Assembly: GCA_947184155.2 (NCBI GenBank)
Contig: CAMXCT020006224.1
Location: forward strand, 106,212-170,211
Length of the DNA: 64,000 bases
Source of the DNA: Cladocopium goreaui
Lineage: Eukaryota; Sar; Dinophyceae; Suessiales; Symbiodiniaceae
Reading direction: 5' to 3'
Below are positions 10,959 through 23,470 of the stretch, in pieces. The notes under the pieces are model-generated. The model was not told the origin of the DNA and made no database searches. It worked only from the letters and a program-made list of their open reading frames with translations. Numbering within the stretch: the first letter of the stretch is position 1; each line of letters opens with the position of its first letter. Both the position numbers and the translations under genes were made by a program.

Positions 10959-11289
10959 AAACCCAATTAATTACCGATCAATCCAACGGTTCCAAGGGTA
11001 GGCATGGCAGCGATTACAGCAGAATTTCATTTATAACTGGCAGATGCTAGCAGGCAGCCTTTTGGAATGGCCCCCGGGCACTCTTTTCAAAGAAAGTCTT
11101 TGAGCTATTTCATTGAGAGGAGAGCATCACCATAGTGATGAGTCACCTGGCTATTTTGAGGAAAAAGAAGAAGCTGAATGTGGTCACGCGTATCCCCAGA
11201 CCCAGCTGGATCTCATGGCACTGAAATCTGCCCCTCTCATCACTGCTACAGTTTTTGCCTCAAAGCCCCATGGAATGCCGCCAAGTAAC

Positions 11290-11379
11290 CGACATGGCCG
11301 TACCGATGACGGTGGGGATTTTGGCCAGCTGCCAGCTATCAATGCTCATAGGAAACAGGCCTGAAGGAATCTCACCAAC
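11290..11379 (-). CDS. SulP transporter exon: VGEIPSGL
   Basis: The exon is exactly 30 codons and encodes VGEIPSGLFPMSIDSWQLAK, then IPTVIGTAMS. The V-G-x-I-P-x-G-L-P motif is standard in SulP proteins just before the helix carrying E-S-I-A-I; here F replaces the final P. It is flanked by TTGAG/G and a GT donor (TCG/GTTACT), both in phase 0, and joins directly in frame to the exon at 9.6 kb. Confidence 0.9.
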
Positions 11380-12562
11380 CTCAAGCCGACCCCGGACCGT
11401 GAAGCTATCCTGGAACTGGCTATGGGGGATAGGCGGTGCCATCATTTTCTGTTTGTGGCATCTCATCCCAAATCAAACTGAAAGCTCATTCCTTTTGACT
11501 TGGGGCTCCTCAAATAACGTATATTTGCTGGGCGTGGTCGTGATTTGGTTCATCGGGATTCGATGTTCCGTTCAGGTGTACACCAATGGCCAGGTTTTGG
11601 CCACAAATGACCCCGAGTAAAGTCATCTTGCAAAATGACAAGGAAACACCAATGAGCAGCACAGTGTCTGAGCCCCAAAAGAGATTCAAACAACTCCTGT
11701 AAGCCTAAGCCCGAGTACTACCCACTTATTTATCTGATTTACGAGTTGAACAGCTGCATAGTCCTTTTTGCAAGTTGAATACCTCATTTCAAAGAAGCAG
11801 TTCACCCGCAGCCCCGATGGATGGCTCCGGCGTCCGAAGCGGACAAAACAAAGCTGCTTAGGCACGTATTTCACGTGAAAGGTCTCTGTGAAGATGGGGA
11901 ATGCCCATATCATCACCTCGGTGATGGATAAAACATGATCCCATCATGCGCATGAAATCCCATGCAGGTCCCAAGGGACTCCAAAATGAAGAAATCCAGT
12001 ACGACAAACCAAGGTTTCAAGCGTTTCAAGCGGGTATTTATTAATATTTGGGAAAGGGATTACACATCTATAGACATCTATATAATTGACATCAACTGTA
12101 AACATCACCTTGCCTTGCAGTAGTTTTAGAGCTCCATGGCTGGGTAACCTCCATTTGTTTGCTTCAAGCGGCTGGGCAGACTCCATTCCCCGCCGCTAAT
12201 CAAACATGGCTGGGATACTCCCTACCAATTGGAAAGTGTCCATTGCGGCGGTTGATTACCAAAGGAGGATGCATGGGCGAAACACCCTGAGGCCCTGACA
12301 GCCATGCTAAGAAAGGGGACTCCATAACAAGGCTTCGAACTTGCCCGAATGACACTGGCGATGCGGATCTTCCGTTGGAACATGTTGGAACATGTTGGAA
12401 CAAAAAAATCTGTATGTGAAGTAGCCCAATCTCAAATTCCCCACCACCCTCCCCCAAAAAAAACAACTACAATCCTAACACCATGGCACTATGGCTCCAA
12501 GTCTTGATAAAGCCGGAGAATTCTCAGCTCAAAAACACCTTAAGGGATCCAGCCATCCCTAC

Positions 12563-12672
12563 CCGGACCGAGAAGGCAAGATGCTGTTCCCACCAAACAG
12601 CTGATCAAAGGGCCCATGGGGCCCAACATCTTCAAGCGCTTGAACTTCAGCGCCAAGTTTTTGTTGGTGATC
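12563..12672 (-). CDS. SulP transporter exon: helix pair with LGPMGPL
   Basis: The exon encodes ITNKNLALKFKRLKMLGPMG followed by PLISCLVGTASCLLGP. The basic cytoplasmic loop and the (L/A)-L-G-P-L helix start are usual in SulP proteins at this place. The GT donor is CCGG/GTAGGG. About 20-30 residues expected before VGEIPSGL are not found, so a further exon probably lies between 11.4 and 12.5 kb. Confidence 0.88.
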
Positions 12673-13038
12673 CTGAAAGCTGATTTTCACAAAGGATCTC
12701 CGAAGAAAAAACACAAAAATTGGAGAGTTTCAACAGCACAGATTGGAGCAAATTCGGATCTTCTGACCAGCAAGACAAGGGGAAGCATTGCTGATTTGAT
12801 AAGCTATTTTGGGGCAAGGGTCAAAACTTCAGAGCAATCCCGCTCCTGGAGATTTTCCAAGTTCATTTCTCAGATCTTTCTATTTATATATATATATACA
12901 GTATATTACAGTATATATATAATTATATATACAGTATATATATATATATATATGCGATGTGCTTCCATTCTCTTCCATTTTTCTTTCCAGGGCCCGTCTT
13001 AAGCAGCCGCAGGATAAGCCCATTGGGCACGTTTTATC

Positions 13039-13124
13039 CGAGGCGCAGGTAAGCCAGCCAAACACAGCCTAAGAGCAAAGGCATCCCCTTGGTTTGGTCG
13101 ATCTTGATGATCACATTATAGATC
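13039..13124 (-). CDS. SulP transporter exon: IIKIDQTKGMPLLLG helix
   Basis: The exon encodes IYNVIIKIDQTKGMPLLLGC and VWLAYLRL, a cytoplasmic helix with an I-x-x-I-D-x-T pattern leading into a membrane segment, as in SulP proteins before the basic loop of the next exon. The acceptor is CCCAG/GATCTA. The frame stops at TAA two bases past the proposed end. The best junction uses a non-GT donor near CTCG/GATAAA, and its exact base is uncertain. Confidence 0.8.
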
Positions 13125-13424
13125 CTGGGCTCGCGATCGGAGGCAACCATGGTCTATTGGGGTACCCTCCATGTAGTGATACTAGTAATATGATACTTAC
13201 TTGGTTTACCCCCAATTAAACAGTCGTTTGGGGTTTGTCAATCCAGGGTTGACATGACCAAACATACCCTCGATGTTTCTACCATTTGCGAACTGGAAAC
13301 CATGGACCAGCCAAAGGCCACCTGGCCTGCCAGGTGCCTTGTTCCAGACCACATCTGAAATTCGATGCATTCCACAAAACTGAGGCCCCAGTTTGATCCA
13401 GCACAACTTATCACTGCAAAAAAC

Positions 13425-13446
13425 GATCCCCAGTATATACCCGAAA
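13425..13446 (-). CDS. SulP transporter microexon (22 bases), YILGI
   Basis: Twenty-two bases supply the end of an asparagine codon and FGYILGI, the sequence expected right after I-A-L-S-Q-L in SulP proteins. The acceptor is CCAGAG/T and the donor ATC/GTTTTT. It is short, so the call rests on its position, phase and the match to the family. About 15 further residues before the exon at 13.1 kb are unaccounted for. Confidence 0.6.
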
Positions 13447-13723
13447 CTCTGGTGCCAGCACCCACCGGTCACCCAAGCTGAGAGACGTCTCATAGATGTA
13501 TTGTGACTTTGGAAGGTCATAGCCAAGTACATACCTAACATCCACTTCAGCAGTTGGGAAGATTGGAAGACGGGAAAACGCGACGGAGCATGTCTCTTTC
13601 CTGCTGCATCCCGCTTGTTTTTTTCACAAAGATTAGTCTGTGAAGTTGGAATGCCTTGAGCAAATGTTCCAAACTCATCCATCCTCATATCCATTCGCCC
13701 AACCGTAACGGGTGCAGGGTCAC

Positions 13724-13779
13724 TTCAGCTGGCTGAGGGCAATGATGATGGCCGCCCCACTTGTGAAGCCGCTGATCAC
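13724..13779 (-). CDS. SulP transporter exon: ISGFTSGAAIIIALSQL
   Basis: The exon encodes VISGFTSGAAIIIALSQL and two bases of the next codon. This is a highly conserved SulP core helix (pattern H-P-V-I-x-G-F-T-x-G-A-A-I-I-I-x-x-S-Q). The acceptor is CACAG/GTGATC and the donor AA/GTGACC. It joins in phase 0 to the LGHP end of the exon at 26.1 kb across a 12.3-kb intron. Confidence 0.93.
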
Positions 13780-15989
13780 CTGTGCCAATGTATGATATAT
13801 ATATATATATGTGTGTGTGTGTGCTTGTGTATGTATATGTATTTAAATTTGTAATATATGCATATTATATATATATGCATACATGTATATATACACACAT
13901 CTATCCCTCTCTCTCTCACTCTCTCTCCAGCGCCATTGAAGTCTTGCCCTCTGAGCCCCTGGTAATTGTTCACAGTTTGCTAGTTTGCTATGGAAGCTAT
14001 GGCCCATTTAGTTCGGTGATTTACCATGATTTACCTATTTTTCTGAATATTTCTGACATCAACTATCATGAAACTGTGGTGACTTGGGTTTGAGCCACAT
14101 ATTTCAATAGCCCCAGAACCACATCTTCTTGGTCAAATGCGACTTAGCAATTCCTTTCCTACTGAAACCAGCAAGTGGTTTTCTGGACAGAAAATGACAA
14201 TCTCCAAGCAACAGGAATGTCATACACCCTACCGCACCCTAGAAAAGAATCCCGATCCCGGCTCAAGGGACCCTGCGGCCAGCTTTTCCCCCGCGACAGA
14301 GTCTCCAAGACAAAGACTCGGACCAAGAGAAGGGCGTTTTTCAATGGCCGTACCTAGCCCCTGGGTGTTGGATGGGACTATCGTTGGGCTCCCGTGCAAT
14401 TTTGATACCTCTAAGAGTAACCCCAAATCATTGCCAATCCCCATGAGAAGTTCAAAGAATTTGTTTATCCAAAAATTGATATCATGGGATATCATAGGAA
14501 AGTTTTTGTAGGGACATCGTTGATATATATATATATATTATGCATGTATTTATTTGTTTGTATCATGGCCAACTCTTTATCCCAAATTTGACCCACAGGC
14601 CCACAAGAACCTACATGGAACAACGGCCAATGTCTGATGTCTGGGCAAGTTTGGGTTGCGGCGCCACTGGCGCCGGACAATGATCCATTCAACATCCAGG
14701 TTCGTTTCCCGTCGCAACGCATCAGTTTGTTGCAGGAACGCACTCCTGAATCCCCCAAGGGCTTGAGATAAGTTTGATCAAATGATGCCAGAAAACATTT
14801 CAAAAAAAATCAAAACATGTCATGCATCTTTGAGCAACAGGAGCTTTGAGGCCACAAGTTCTGTACAGTGTGCAGGGATGATTCGTGTCTTGCCCCTTGC
14901 AGGCAGCGGGAGAAGCCCACCGCAAGTTCAGGGGTTCAATTCTGTATCTTGATCCCTGCATGCCTGTTCCTTCAGGCCAAAAAATCAGGTCAACATTTCA
15001 GCACACTCGATTTCTGTTTGGGATCAGGGATCAAACGGGCTTCGCGTCGTTTCTGTGGGAGGCCGGGGAAACTGCAGCTGATCCTAACGCGAAGTGTTGG
15101 TGTGTTGGGCTCAGCTACCCAATTTTGTGTTTAGTTTCATTGTTCTGATAGTTGCCCACCCTGGATACAAAGACGCATATATAGGATCATATATGCATAT
15201 ATCTGAAAATCTAAACATGTAGAGATACACAATACGGTATAGTCATTCTGTTTTCCATTTCACTACGACTTTTGACAGTGCTCCATTCACCTCCCTATAC
15301 CTTTGACCCAGGTGTGCACCCAGCAATGACATGAAAAGTCACGGATCCCAAACAGCAATCGACGCGTCGAACTATCCACGGACTCGACCCTTCCACGGAG
15401 TGTCCTCATCCGTCCACGGCAGCTGGGGACATTTTCACGGTTGTGGGGCGGAAGTCCATGAGTAAGGATATGAATCAGCATGGTGACTTAACAGCCTACC
15501 AATAAAAACATATAAAGACCAGGTGATTCATGCAACTTTATGGGAGAAAGCTTACCTAGGAAAAAACATCTGGTCACTTGCCTCGCCAAGACGGTGTTTA
15601 CATAGTATTTTGGAGTCCACTGATGTAGCACTGTATCAGCTGTGTCCAATACGCAAATGCTATTTGGCTCTCCAACTTTCAAGTTTTATTCGTGATTTAA
15701 AAAATAGTTTCGGGGGTGTAGCATAGCCATATAGCCATTACCAACCATACGCTAGTTCGCAAAACACTATTTTGAGCTGATTTGAAATTTGTCGCATTTT
15801 CTCATTTCTAGCACAACAATAAACCACAAACTTACCATTCACCAAGGTTTCACGAGTGATCGTGGTTCATTTCACAGACCAATCTTGACACCAACGCTGA
15901 CCATGCCCGGGATGAATCGGGCCTCTATCGGCTGGGCGGGATAGCTGATCCCAACTTCCAATGGGTTTATCAGTTTTACATGTATACAT

Positions 15990-16375
15990 ATGTCTCTCTC
16001 TCTATATATATAATATATATATAATGTATATATATATATATTATTTATATATATAAAAAGTATATATATATAATGTATATATAATGTATATATATATATA
16101 TTATGTATATATATAGTGTATATACATATAATATATAGTGTATCTATATATAATATATATATAATGTATATATAATGTATATATATATAATGTATATATA
16201 TATAATGTGTATATATATATACATTATATATAATGTGTATATATATATATAAAGTATGTGTGTATATATATATAATGTATGTATATATAGATATATATAT
16301 ATATATAATGTATATATTTATGTAGATAACTATGTTTTTCATGTTTTTAGAGAGATACAATTATATATATATATA
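15990..16375. repeat. TA/TAATGTATA microsatellite
   Basis: Nearly 390 bases consist of TATATA, TATATAATG and TATATAGTG variants. The 162-codon minus-strand ORF across it (I-Y-I-Y repeats) is a by-product. Confidence 0.92.
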
Positions 16376-16528
16376 TAAGATAGCAATCATCCCATCCTAA
16401 TTTTCAAGACCCCCCAGAAACCATGTTTTAGTAGGAGATGAAGTCACATCTTTGGGACCATTTGGGGGGGTCATATTAGGGGGATGGGATTGTTCACAGC
16501 TTAGTAGTGGATTATAATTATAGTGAAA

Positions 16529-17190
16529 TTATAGTGAACCTACAGCTGTCTCACCAGACCGAAACCTGTCACTCATCAAAACATGAGTTGCCATGTGCTT
16601 TTGGGGATCGATGGCATCAATTGTCTCTGAAAAGAGCGTAGTGCGTCCACCCCTGGGGCATCCACTAAGTGGTGGCGCCTGAAATCGTCGTGCGCGCAGC
16701 ACAAACTCTTGGCGTAGCCTGCCCGGCAACTTCCCTTGTGAAAGCATTTGCCGGAGGCCCAGTGGGATCTGTCCTGCGGTGCTCAGCGCACGAAATGTGT
16801 TCAATAGCGGCATCACGCACATCCACAAACATCTACCCAAAGGAATCATGACCCTTGATCTTTTTCGCGTTGCCATCCACAAAGGAATTGTTGCAACACG
16901 ATTGTGTTCAAGGTGCCAGTGGTAGGAAAAAACCCACAGGGTCGGATGATGCTGGGGAAATATCGACGACAACACACCGCAGGGCACGATCGGCTCACTG
17001 AATTTTGCTCATCCAAGTGCCGAAGACATAACCTTAGAGAAGTCAAGCGGAGAGCGAAGTCAAAGCTTGAAAGCTTCACTTGAAAATCAGATCCAGTTGA
17101 TGTAGAATAATTTAGAAATGGCAAATGATAGAAGTTTGCTGCAGGAAAGCAGTAAGACAAAGAGAAAAGGGCACATGTCTCGAAAGGCAC
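16529..17190. other. Unrecognised coding-like segment, possibly a decayed element
   Basis: Unlike the surrounding AT-rich repeats, this 660-base segment has balanced composition. Two overlapping minus-strand frames are open (16,529-16,987 and 16,846-17,190), with readings such as GQIPLGLRQMLSQGKLPGRL. The plus strand also has a readable stretch (THIHKHLPKGIMTLDLFRVA). I do not recognise a family. It could be an exon of another gene, or a fragment of an old transposon with frameshifts. Confidence 0.3.
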
Positions 17191-17340
17191 TGTCCCCCAT
17201 GTCCACCAGAACTCAAGTTTTCTGAGTGGTGCTTTCTTTAACTGGCTAAATGCATCACATCGTTAAAACCAGGGTGAATTCAAACTGCAAATCACTAGAT
17301 CCCCAGAAAATTCCAACAAAATGAAACTCATGATTTAGCT

Positions 17341-17720
17341 ATGTTTTTCTATGGTTTTCTATATTTTTTCTATGGTTCTCTATATTTTTTATATTGTTTT
17401 CCATGTTTTTTCTATGGTTTTATATGTTGTTTCCCTGGTTTTCCGTGTTTTTTTTCTATGGTTTTCCGTGTTTTTTCCATGGTTTTCCGTGTTTTTTCTA
17501 TGGTTGTCTATGGTTTTCCATTTTTTTCCATGGTTTTCCGTGTTTTTTTCCATGGGTTTCCATGTTTTTTTCCTTGGTTTTCCACGTTTTTTCCATGGTT
17601 TTCCATGGTTTTCCATGGTTTTCCATGTGTTTTCCATGGTTTTCCGTGTTTTTTCCATGTTTTTCCGTGCTTTTTCTATGGTTTTTCCTGTTTTTCCCAT
17701 GGTTTTCCTATGGTTTCCTT
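17341..17720. repeat. TTTTCCATGGTTTTCCGTG minisatellite
   Basis: The stretch consists of tandem variants of a roughly 10-21 base unit built from GGTTTTCC and (A/G)TGTTTTTT. It is strongly T-rich on plus. The three plus ORFs and one minus ORF (148-173 codons, F/S/V/M- or K/T-rich) are by-products. A GC-rich island of unknown meaning follows at 17.73-17.83 kb. Confidence 0.9.
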
Positions 17721-17870
17721 CAAAGTTTCCCTCCAGGGCCGGCCTCTCAGCGTGGACTTCCCAGGGCTGGCAGCTGCACCCGATGCCGCCGCGAGTCTGG
17801 ATCCGGCACGCCGAGACCTGACGACTGCCACACACACATTAGTAGTTTATAAACCATGGTAAATATTGAT

Positions 17871-18270
17871 ATATATATATATCCCACCTTGTATATATCC
17901 CATATTCTAGTGAGGTCCTTATAATTTACCCAGATAGATAGATATATATATAATATATATATGGTAATATATGGTAAATATATGGTAAATATACGGTAAA
18001 TATATGGTTAGAACCCAAATTATAAGTGGATTAACCCTACTTATCCCATTTATAACTGGGGTTATATCTCACTTACTAAGTGGGATGAGCCACCAAGTAT
18101 ATATATATATATATACATTTCAGGATCTATGGTGCTGCTATATATTTACCATATATTTACCATATATTTACCATATATTACCATATTATATATATATATA
18201 TATCTGGGTAAATTATAACGACCTCACTAGAATATGGGATATGCACAAGGTGGGATATATATATATATAT
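17871..18270. repeat. ~400-bp palindrome with ~135-bp arms
   Basis: The left arm (17,871-18,008) contains ATCCCACCTTGTATATATCC and CATATTCTAGTGAGGTCC, then TATAATTTACCC and repeated ATGGTAAATAT. The right arm (18,139-18,270) carries the reverse complement: ATATTTACCAT repeats, GGGTAAATTATAACGACC, TCACTAGAATATGGGATA and CAAGGTGGGATA. A third copy of the right arm lies at 18,396-18,503. It is non-coding, and the symmetry suggests a foldback or MITE-type element. Confidence 0.85.
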
Positions 18271-18395
18271 ATATCCCATAGGATCCTTGGTGCTGGTATA
18301 TATGCTAACATTGGGGGTATATTGATGGTAAATGTTACCATATGTATGGCATTAGTAGTAAATAACTAGCAAACAAAAAAAATGGGATACTAACG

Positions 18396-18503
18396 ATATA
18401 TTTACCATATATTACCATATTATATATATATATATGGGTAAATTATAACGACCTCACTAGAATATGGGATATACACAAGGTGGGATATATATATATATAT
18501 ATC
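18396..18503. repeat. Third copy of the 18-kb palindrome arm
   Basis: The copy repeats ATATTTACCATATATTACC, GGGTAAATTATAACGACCTC and ACTAGAATATGGGATATACA in the same order as the right arm of the palindrome just to its left. It is followed by a copy of the GGATC-ATGGTGCTGG element. Confidence 0.85.
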
Positions 18504-20783
18504 GCATAGGATCTATGGTGCTGGTATATATGCTAACATGGGGGGTATATTGATGGTAAATGTTACCAGTTTCCATATATATAGCATACATGGATCCCAT
18601 GGTATATATATATATGGGTAAATAATAATATTTCACTAACCTGAAATAAGGCTATGTTGGGGATGATTCCTCTTATTAACCATGATTCCAGGTGGGCTAT
18701 AAGTCCCTACAAGGTTGTGCCCCCCAGTTATAAGTTATTGGTTTATAAACCATAGAAAATATTGATATATATATATATTGATATATTTACCATAAACCTG
18801 CTAAATTTCAAAAGTCATGTTTTTTTAGTGGAAGTTCAATTTAAAAAAGCGTCCTTATTTTTCTTGGATGTGTGCTAGGCAACTTGTGTTCGGGATGCAT
18901 TGCCTCAGATCGAAAAGTGATTCAGGCAATTCAGACTTGAATCATCAGCTTGGCTATTCCATCCACGGACTGCGTTTTCTCCCAAAAGATAAAGCACTAG
19001 ATTGCCATGGGCAAGCCCAAGACAGTTGACTGCTGTACCAAATGCTGCATTGCTCTACTGGCGATCTCCAACCACACTGATCATTGTGAACATGTGGGAC
19101 CTTGGCAAGTGAGTTATGCCAAAGGAGGCCATTATAAACAGAATCAACTAAACAAGCTTATCTATGGTGAAAACACGCACCTTGAAAACAGTCAATTCAG
19201 GACTTTGGCGCTGTTGTTCGGTCCATGGTGGCAGTTCCTAATTGTCAATACAAGTTCTGCATTGCTGCAAGTTGATTTTTTTCCTTGCTTTATTGCACAG
19301 TGCAAAGCGTATAAGTATAGCTACAGCAATGTAAACCTTACAAGAAATATCCGGAGTTGGTCTATGCAGTTTCTCGTAACATGGATCAGAATCACGGGAT
19401 GCTGGAACTGCGGTGATTCTGACCACTGTTTTGCCAAAGAGTTGGCTTGGACGTTAAAAGATAGACATAGGAAACCAAAGAGCACAAACAATGAAATTGT
19501 TTTGAACAAAAATAACCGTAGAACCAACCAACATATCAACATAGGATGGAAAATCTAAGAGATGTATGAAACAGTAACGAAAGTTTCTTTCAAAAGAAGC
19601 AGGGCTGCGAACAATACAATGCTAAATCATGGGAAAACACCAGTGTCACTGCTTGAAAAAAGTTCTAGTGGCAAAGAAAATAAATCTAAACAGTCATTCA
19701 TTCTGTTGAAACTGCCCGGCGAAACAAGTGGAGTTTCTAAAATAATTGTCTAACCCGGGGAAATTTGTCAGACGAGTAAGAGCTCCGACGAACCAAAAAG
19801 GTGAAGTTGTTTCAACAAAGAACTCTACAACAAAAATTGCACGGTTAGTCTGAACCAAATTTGAAGCTCCAAGAAAAGGAACCTAAGAAACGAATAACGC
19901 GAATAGATTGAAGGAACTTAGGGTTGCTTAGGGTTGTAAACTTGTATACATACAAATATGCCAGAACTGCTTCGCAAAGGAGTTCCAAAAACAAAAAGAT
20001 TGTAAGAAAGAAAGGCTACCTCATCTGGAAAAAATCAGAGTGCCTAAAAAGAAAACTAGAAAGAAATTGAAATTGTTTTGAACCAAAAACTCAGCGTGAA
20101 AAAATGGGAAAACCCAAACAACTTGAAATTATTTACAAAAATGGAGTTCCAAAAATTTATCTCTCAGGGAATAATATTAAAAATTGCTTCAAAAAAGAAC
20201 AACAAATCCTACCAAAAACAGAGTGCCAAAAAAGAAGTGTGAAAGGAAAAATTGAACTGAGAGTTCCCAAAAGAAGGATTTTATGGGGAGAAGTTCGGAA
20301 CCGGTTTAAAAAAAGAACCGGGCATTCTCAAGAATGCAAATCAAAGAAAGGAACTCTCAGACAGGATAAAAACGAAATTGGGTTGAAGAAACTCCCACGA
20401 AAATTACTTCTAAAAAACACCAGAACTCGCTGAGGTTTGATTACCGCAAAGCGCAGGGTAGCCAGTAGCCAGTAGCCAGGACAGAAAAAATGGTCTTGAA
20501 ACCTGATCGCACAAGGATTTGCTACAAAGGATAGTGTACATGCTCACATCAATCCAGAGACATTGTCGGACCAGTGGGAAAGTTGTGCATTCTGACGGCA
20601 AAACCGAGTGATGAACATTTTGGATTCTGAGTCGTTGATTTCAACCTCGCGAAATTCCAGAACATCTAAATCGCTTTTACCGAAACCAGGTTTGTTCATG
20701 TGACCAACAGGAAATATATAATCAGGACAAAAATCTGAATCAAACATGCTTCAGTGCTGAAAGAAATTGGGGCCGCCCCAAAA

Positions 20784-21053
20784 AAAGTTAGAGTTCCAAA
20801 AAAAAGTTAGAGTTCCTTTTTTTTTGGAACTCTAACTTCTGGTCCATCCAACGCCCAAAAAGCTACGGGTATTTTTTTTCCCCTGAACTGAAAATCCAAG
20901 GAAATGTGAGAAAAAATGCCTGTAAACTATCCAAGTTGCAGGAGAATTTATGAATTTTGGCAATTTTTGGGTTCAGGAGAAAAAAATTACCTGTAAAAAA
21001 TTGCAGGTTTTGGGGAGGTAAGTTAGAGTTCCTTTTTTTTTGGAACTCTAACT
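20784..21053. repeat. Perfect T-loop hairpins (GTTAGAGTTCC stem)
   Basis: GTTAGAGTTCC, a run of nine T, then GGAACTCTAAC occurs at about 20,809-20,839 and again at about 21,023-21,053. Each is an 11-base perfect stem with an all-T loop. An extra half-copy precedes the first. A third, nearly identical hairpin lies inside the adjoining ~75-bp array. Confidence 0.85.
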
Positions 21054-21224
21054 TTTTGAGGGGATTCTAACTTTTGGGTGCTCTTAATCATTTTGCCTTG
21101 AGGTTGAACGGGTTTGAACCATCTCCTCTGAACCCCTGCGGCATGCGAACAGTTGTTCTTGGTTTCGCAAATGCCATTTTGGATTTGCCTCTCCTGCTCT
21201 TTGTTTCTTGGCGTGAAAGCTTTT

Positions 21225-21560
21225 CTTTGGAACTCTAATTTTTGAGAAGCTCCAAGAACTGGGTTGTTCTGCATTCAAAAAGTTAGAGTTCCTTTTTTTT
21301 TGGAACTCTAATTTTTGAGAAGCTCCAAGCACTGGGATTTCTTGCATTCAAAAAAATAAAGTTTCTTTTTTTTGGGAACCCCAATTTTTCAGACGCTCCA
21401 TGAACTGCGTTTTTTTCTTGCGCCCTTTTTTTTGGAACACTATCTTGTGAGAAGCTTCAAGAGCCAAATCTCTACGCACAGAAAAATATAGTTCCTTTTT
21501 GTTTGAAACACTATGTTTGTTTTCATTTTCTTCTTGGGGGTTCCTTTGTTTTGGAACTCT
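21225..21560. repeat. ~75-80-bp tandem array with hairpin motif
   Basis: About four to five degenerate units each contain TTTGGAACTCTAATTTTTGA, GAAGCTCCAAGAACTGGG and a T-run ending AGAGTTCC. Divergence increases to the right. Minus-strand ORFs of 83-87 codons across it are artefacts of the repeat. Confidence 0.75.
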
Positions 21561-23027
21561 AAGTTTTTTGCAAACCAGTTTCCTTGTTTTTAGGGTTCTG
21601 TTTGCAAACCTTTTGTTCGAAGCAGTTTAACTTGTTTCTCTTTCAGTTTTGCATTCTTTACGGAAATCAAGCTGTTCAAAGCAGTTTGTTTGTTCTCTTA
21701 AAGTGTTTTGTTTGCAATTGGAATCCTTATTGACTTTAACGTTGCCACACACTCTCAGTCTCATTCGTGTTTCTTTGGAATATGTTTCTCTTAACTTGTT
21801 TTGAGTTCCATTTTTGTTGACCTTAGCCTTGTTGACCATATTTTTGCCCCCGCGCAATTCCATCAGTTTTTCTTGCAGCCTTCTTTTCCGGAATCTATCT
21901 GTTCTTTTTCGGGGTAGTCTCACAATGTTTCTTCAAGTTCCCATGCTGGCATCTCTAGTGTTAACATACATGTTCATAGTTTGTTTTCCGAGAGTGCCCT
22001 TTTTGGGGACCTCAACTTGTTCAAGGCATTTTGTGTGTACTTTGGGGGTCTTTCTTTTTTGAACTCCAAGTCTTTATTTCAGACTCTGCACCAACATTTT
22101 TTTTCCACTTCTGTAGTGTGTGCTCTTCGAAGTGCACGTTGATTTTTGGCTTGTTACGTCATTTCCTTTGCTATTTCATACCCATGCCATGTTGTTGGTT
22201 GAAGTTCTCATTTGTTTTGGGATCTGATAGTTTGTGGAGTGCTTCTTTTCTCAGGTTCCTTCTGAAGAATACTTGTTGGGATTAAGCCGCAATGTCTTCC
22301 ATTCGTATGTTCTTTTTCTCTAACGCATGTCTTTCTTTCCGCCTCAAAGTGCTCCATACTGTCGACGTTGGTATTTTGTCTCTAGTACTGCCCGCAAACA
22401 AATCCACCGCGTAATGGGGCGCGACGACGTTTTATTAGTGTCAGGCCTTGTTTTTCATTGAAACTTTGCGCTATCTCCAGTCCCAAAGCGTGCGAAGCCA
22501 GTAAACAAACCAGATCCTGATTAACCACACATTTTTTGAATTATATTATGAATTATTTGCATGTAATGTAATTAAAGGTTCTCGATGGTGATGTTTCGCT
22601 AGAATGAACCACCAGTGGTGCCATCATCCACCATCAAATACCTAATGAATTGACTTATTCAGTTTCGTTTGGGCTGTGCCCAAGTCGCAAACGAGTGTGG
22701 CCTTAGCAGCATGTGGGAAAAATTAGGGCCCTTTTTTGCCTGAACCGCGCTGGACTTATGAAATTTAGCACATAAACCATAGTTATTGGACTTATAAACC
22801 AACTTAGCTAACTATGGGGCACAGCCTTGTATATATATATATATACTTAGTGGTGCTTAGTAGGGAATGGATGGGAATGGGGGAATGGGATGGTTATTAC
22901 TAGTGATTATGGATCATTCCCTCATTCCCTGCTATATATAATTACAATTAGTACTAAATATATGGTAAATAAATCATTAGTATCCAATTAAAAATTGCAA
23001 TTTGCTAGTTATATATGCCAATGATAT

Positions 23028-23124
23028 CTGGTTGGTGGTTTCAACCCCTCTGGAAAATATGAGTTCGTCAATGGGAAAGATTATCCCATATATTAAGAAA
23101 AAAATGCTCCAAACCACCAACCAG
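23028..23124 (+). mobile_element. MITE-like element, family A copy 6
   Basis: The copy begins CTGGTTGGTGGTTTCAACC and ends CCAAACCACCAACCAG, with the shorter interior GTCAATGGGAAAGATTATCC. It lies inside the 12.3-kb SulP intron, next to TA microsatellites. Confidence 0.83.
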
Positions 23125-23239
23125 TATATACTGTGTATATATATATATATAAATATATATATATGGGTAAATATTAAGTATGGTTATGTTTATATATATA
23201 TATATACACATACCCATGTGTATATAATACTATACCACA

Positions 23240-23271
<32 letters not shown>

Positions 23272-23359
23272 GTATATACATACATACTTTTGTGATTTCT
23301 GAAGTCAACTGTTTGGAGGGGAAGATCGTTCCCATCGCCATCACCGTCGCCGCTCCCGG

Positions 23360-23470
23360 TCGCTCCCGTCTGCAGCTTCGAGGCCCATCAAATCCAGGAA
23401 CTGAGACGATGGAGGCAGAGGCTGCTCCTGTCCGAGCCCCGAGTGGGAACAAGCTACGGTGGATGGGCCA
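23360..23470 (+). CDS. Possible exon, unknown gene
   Basis: After CTGCAG the plus frame reads SFEAHQIQELRRWRQRLLLS, then EPRVGTSYGG: a charged helical sequence unlike the flanking microsatellites. Another plus frame and one minus frame are also open, so strand is not proven. It sits in the long SulP intron and I do not recognise the protein. Confidence 0.3.

Larger units (their letters stand above)
9666..11289. other. SulP intron region
   Basis: The stretch holds one family B and one family A element, TA-rich sequence and a GC-homopolymer inverted repeat at 10.83-10.96 kb. No additional exon was recognised. The open frame at 10,348-10,608 plus looks like intron sequence. Confidence 0.6.

Noticed and set aside
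17341-17862. Four ORFs of 148-173 codons, F/S/V/M-rich on plus and K/T/E/N-rich on minus
   Set aside because: All are generated by the TTTTCCATGG minisatellite; several frames on both strands are open at once.
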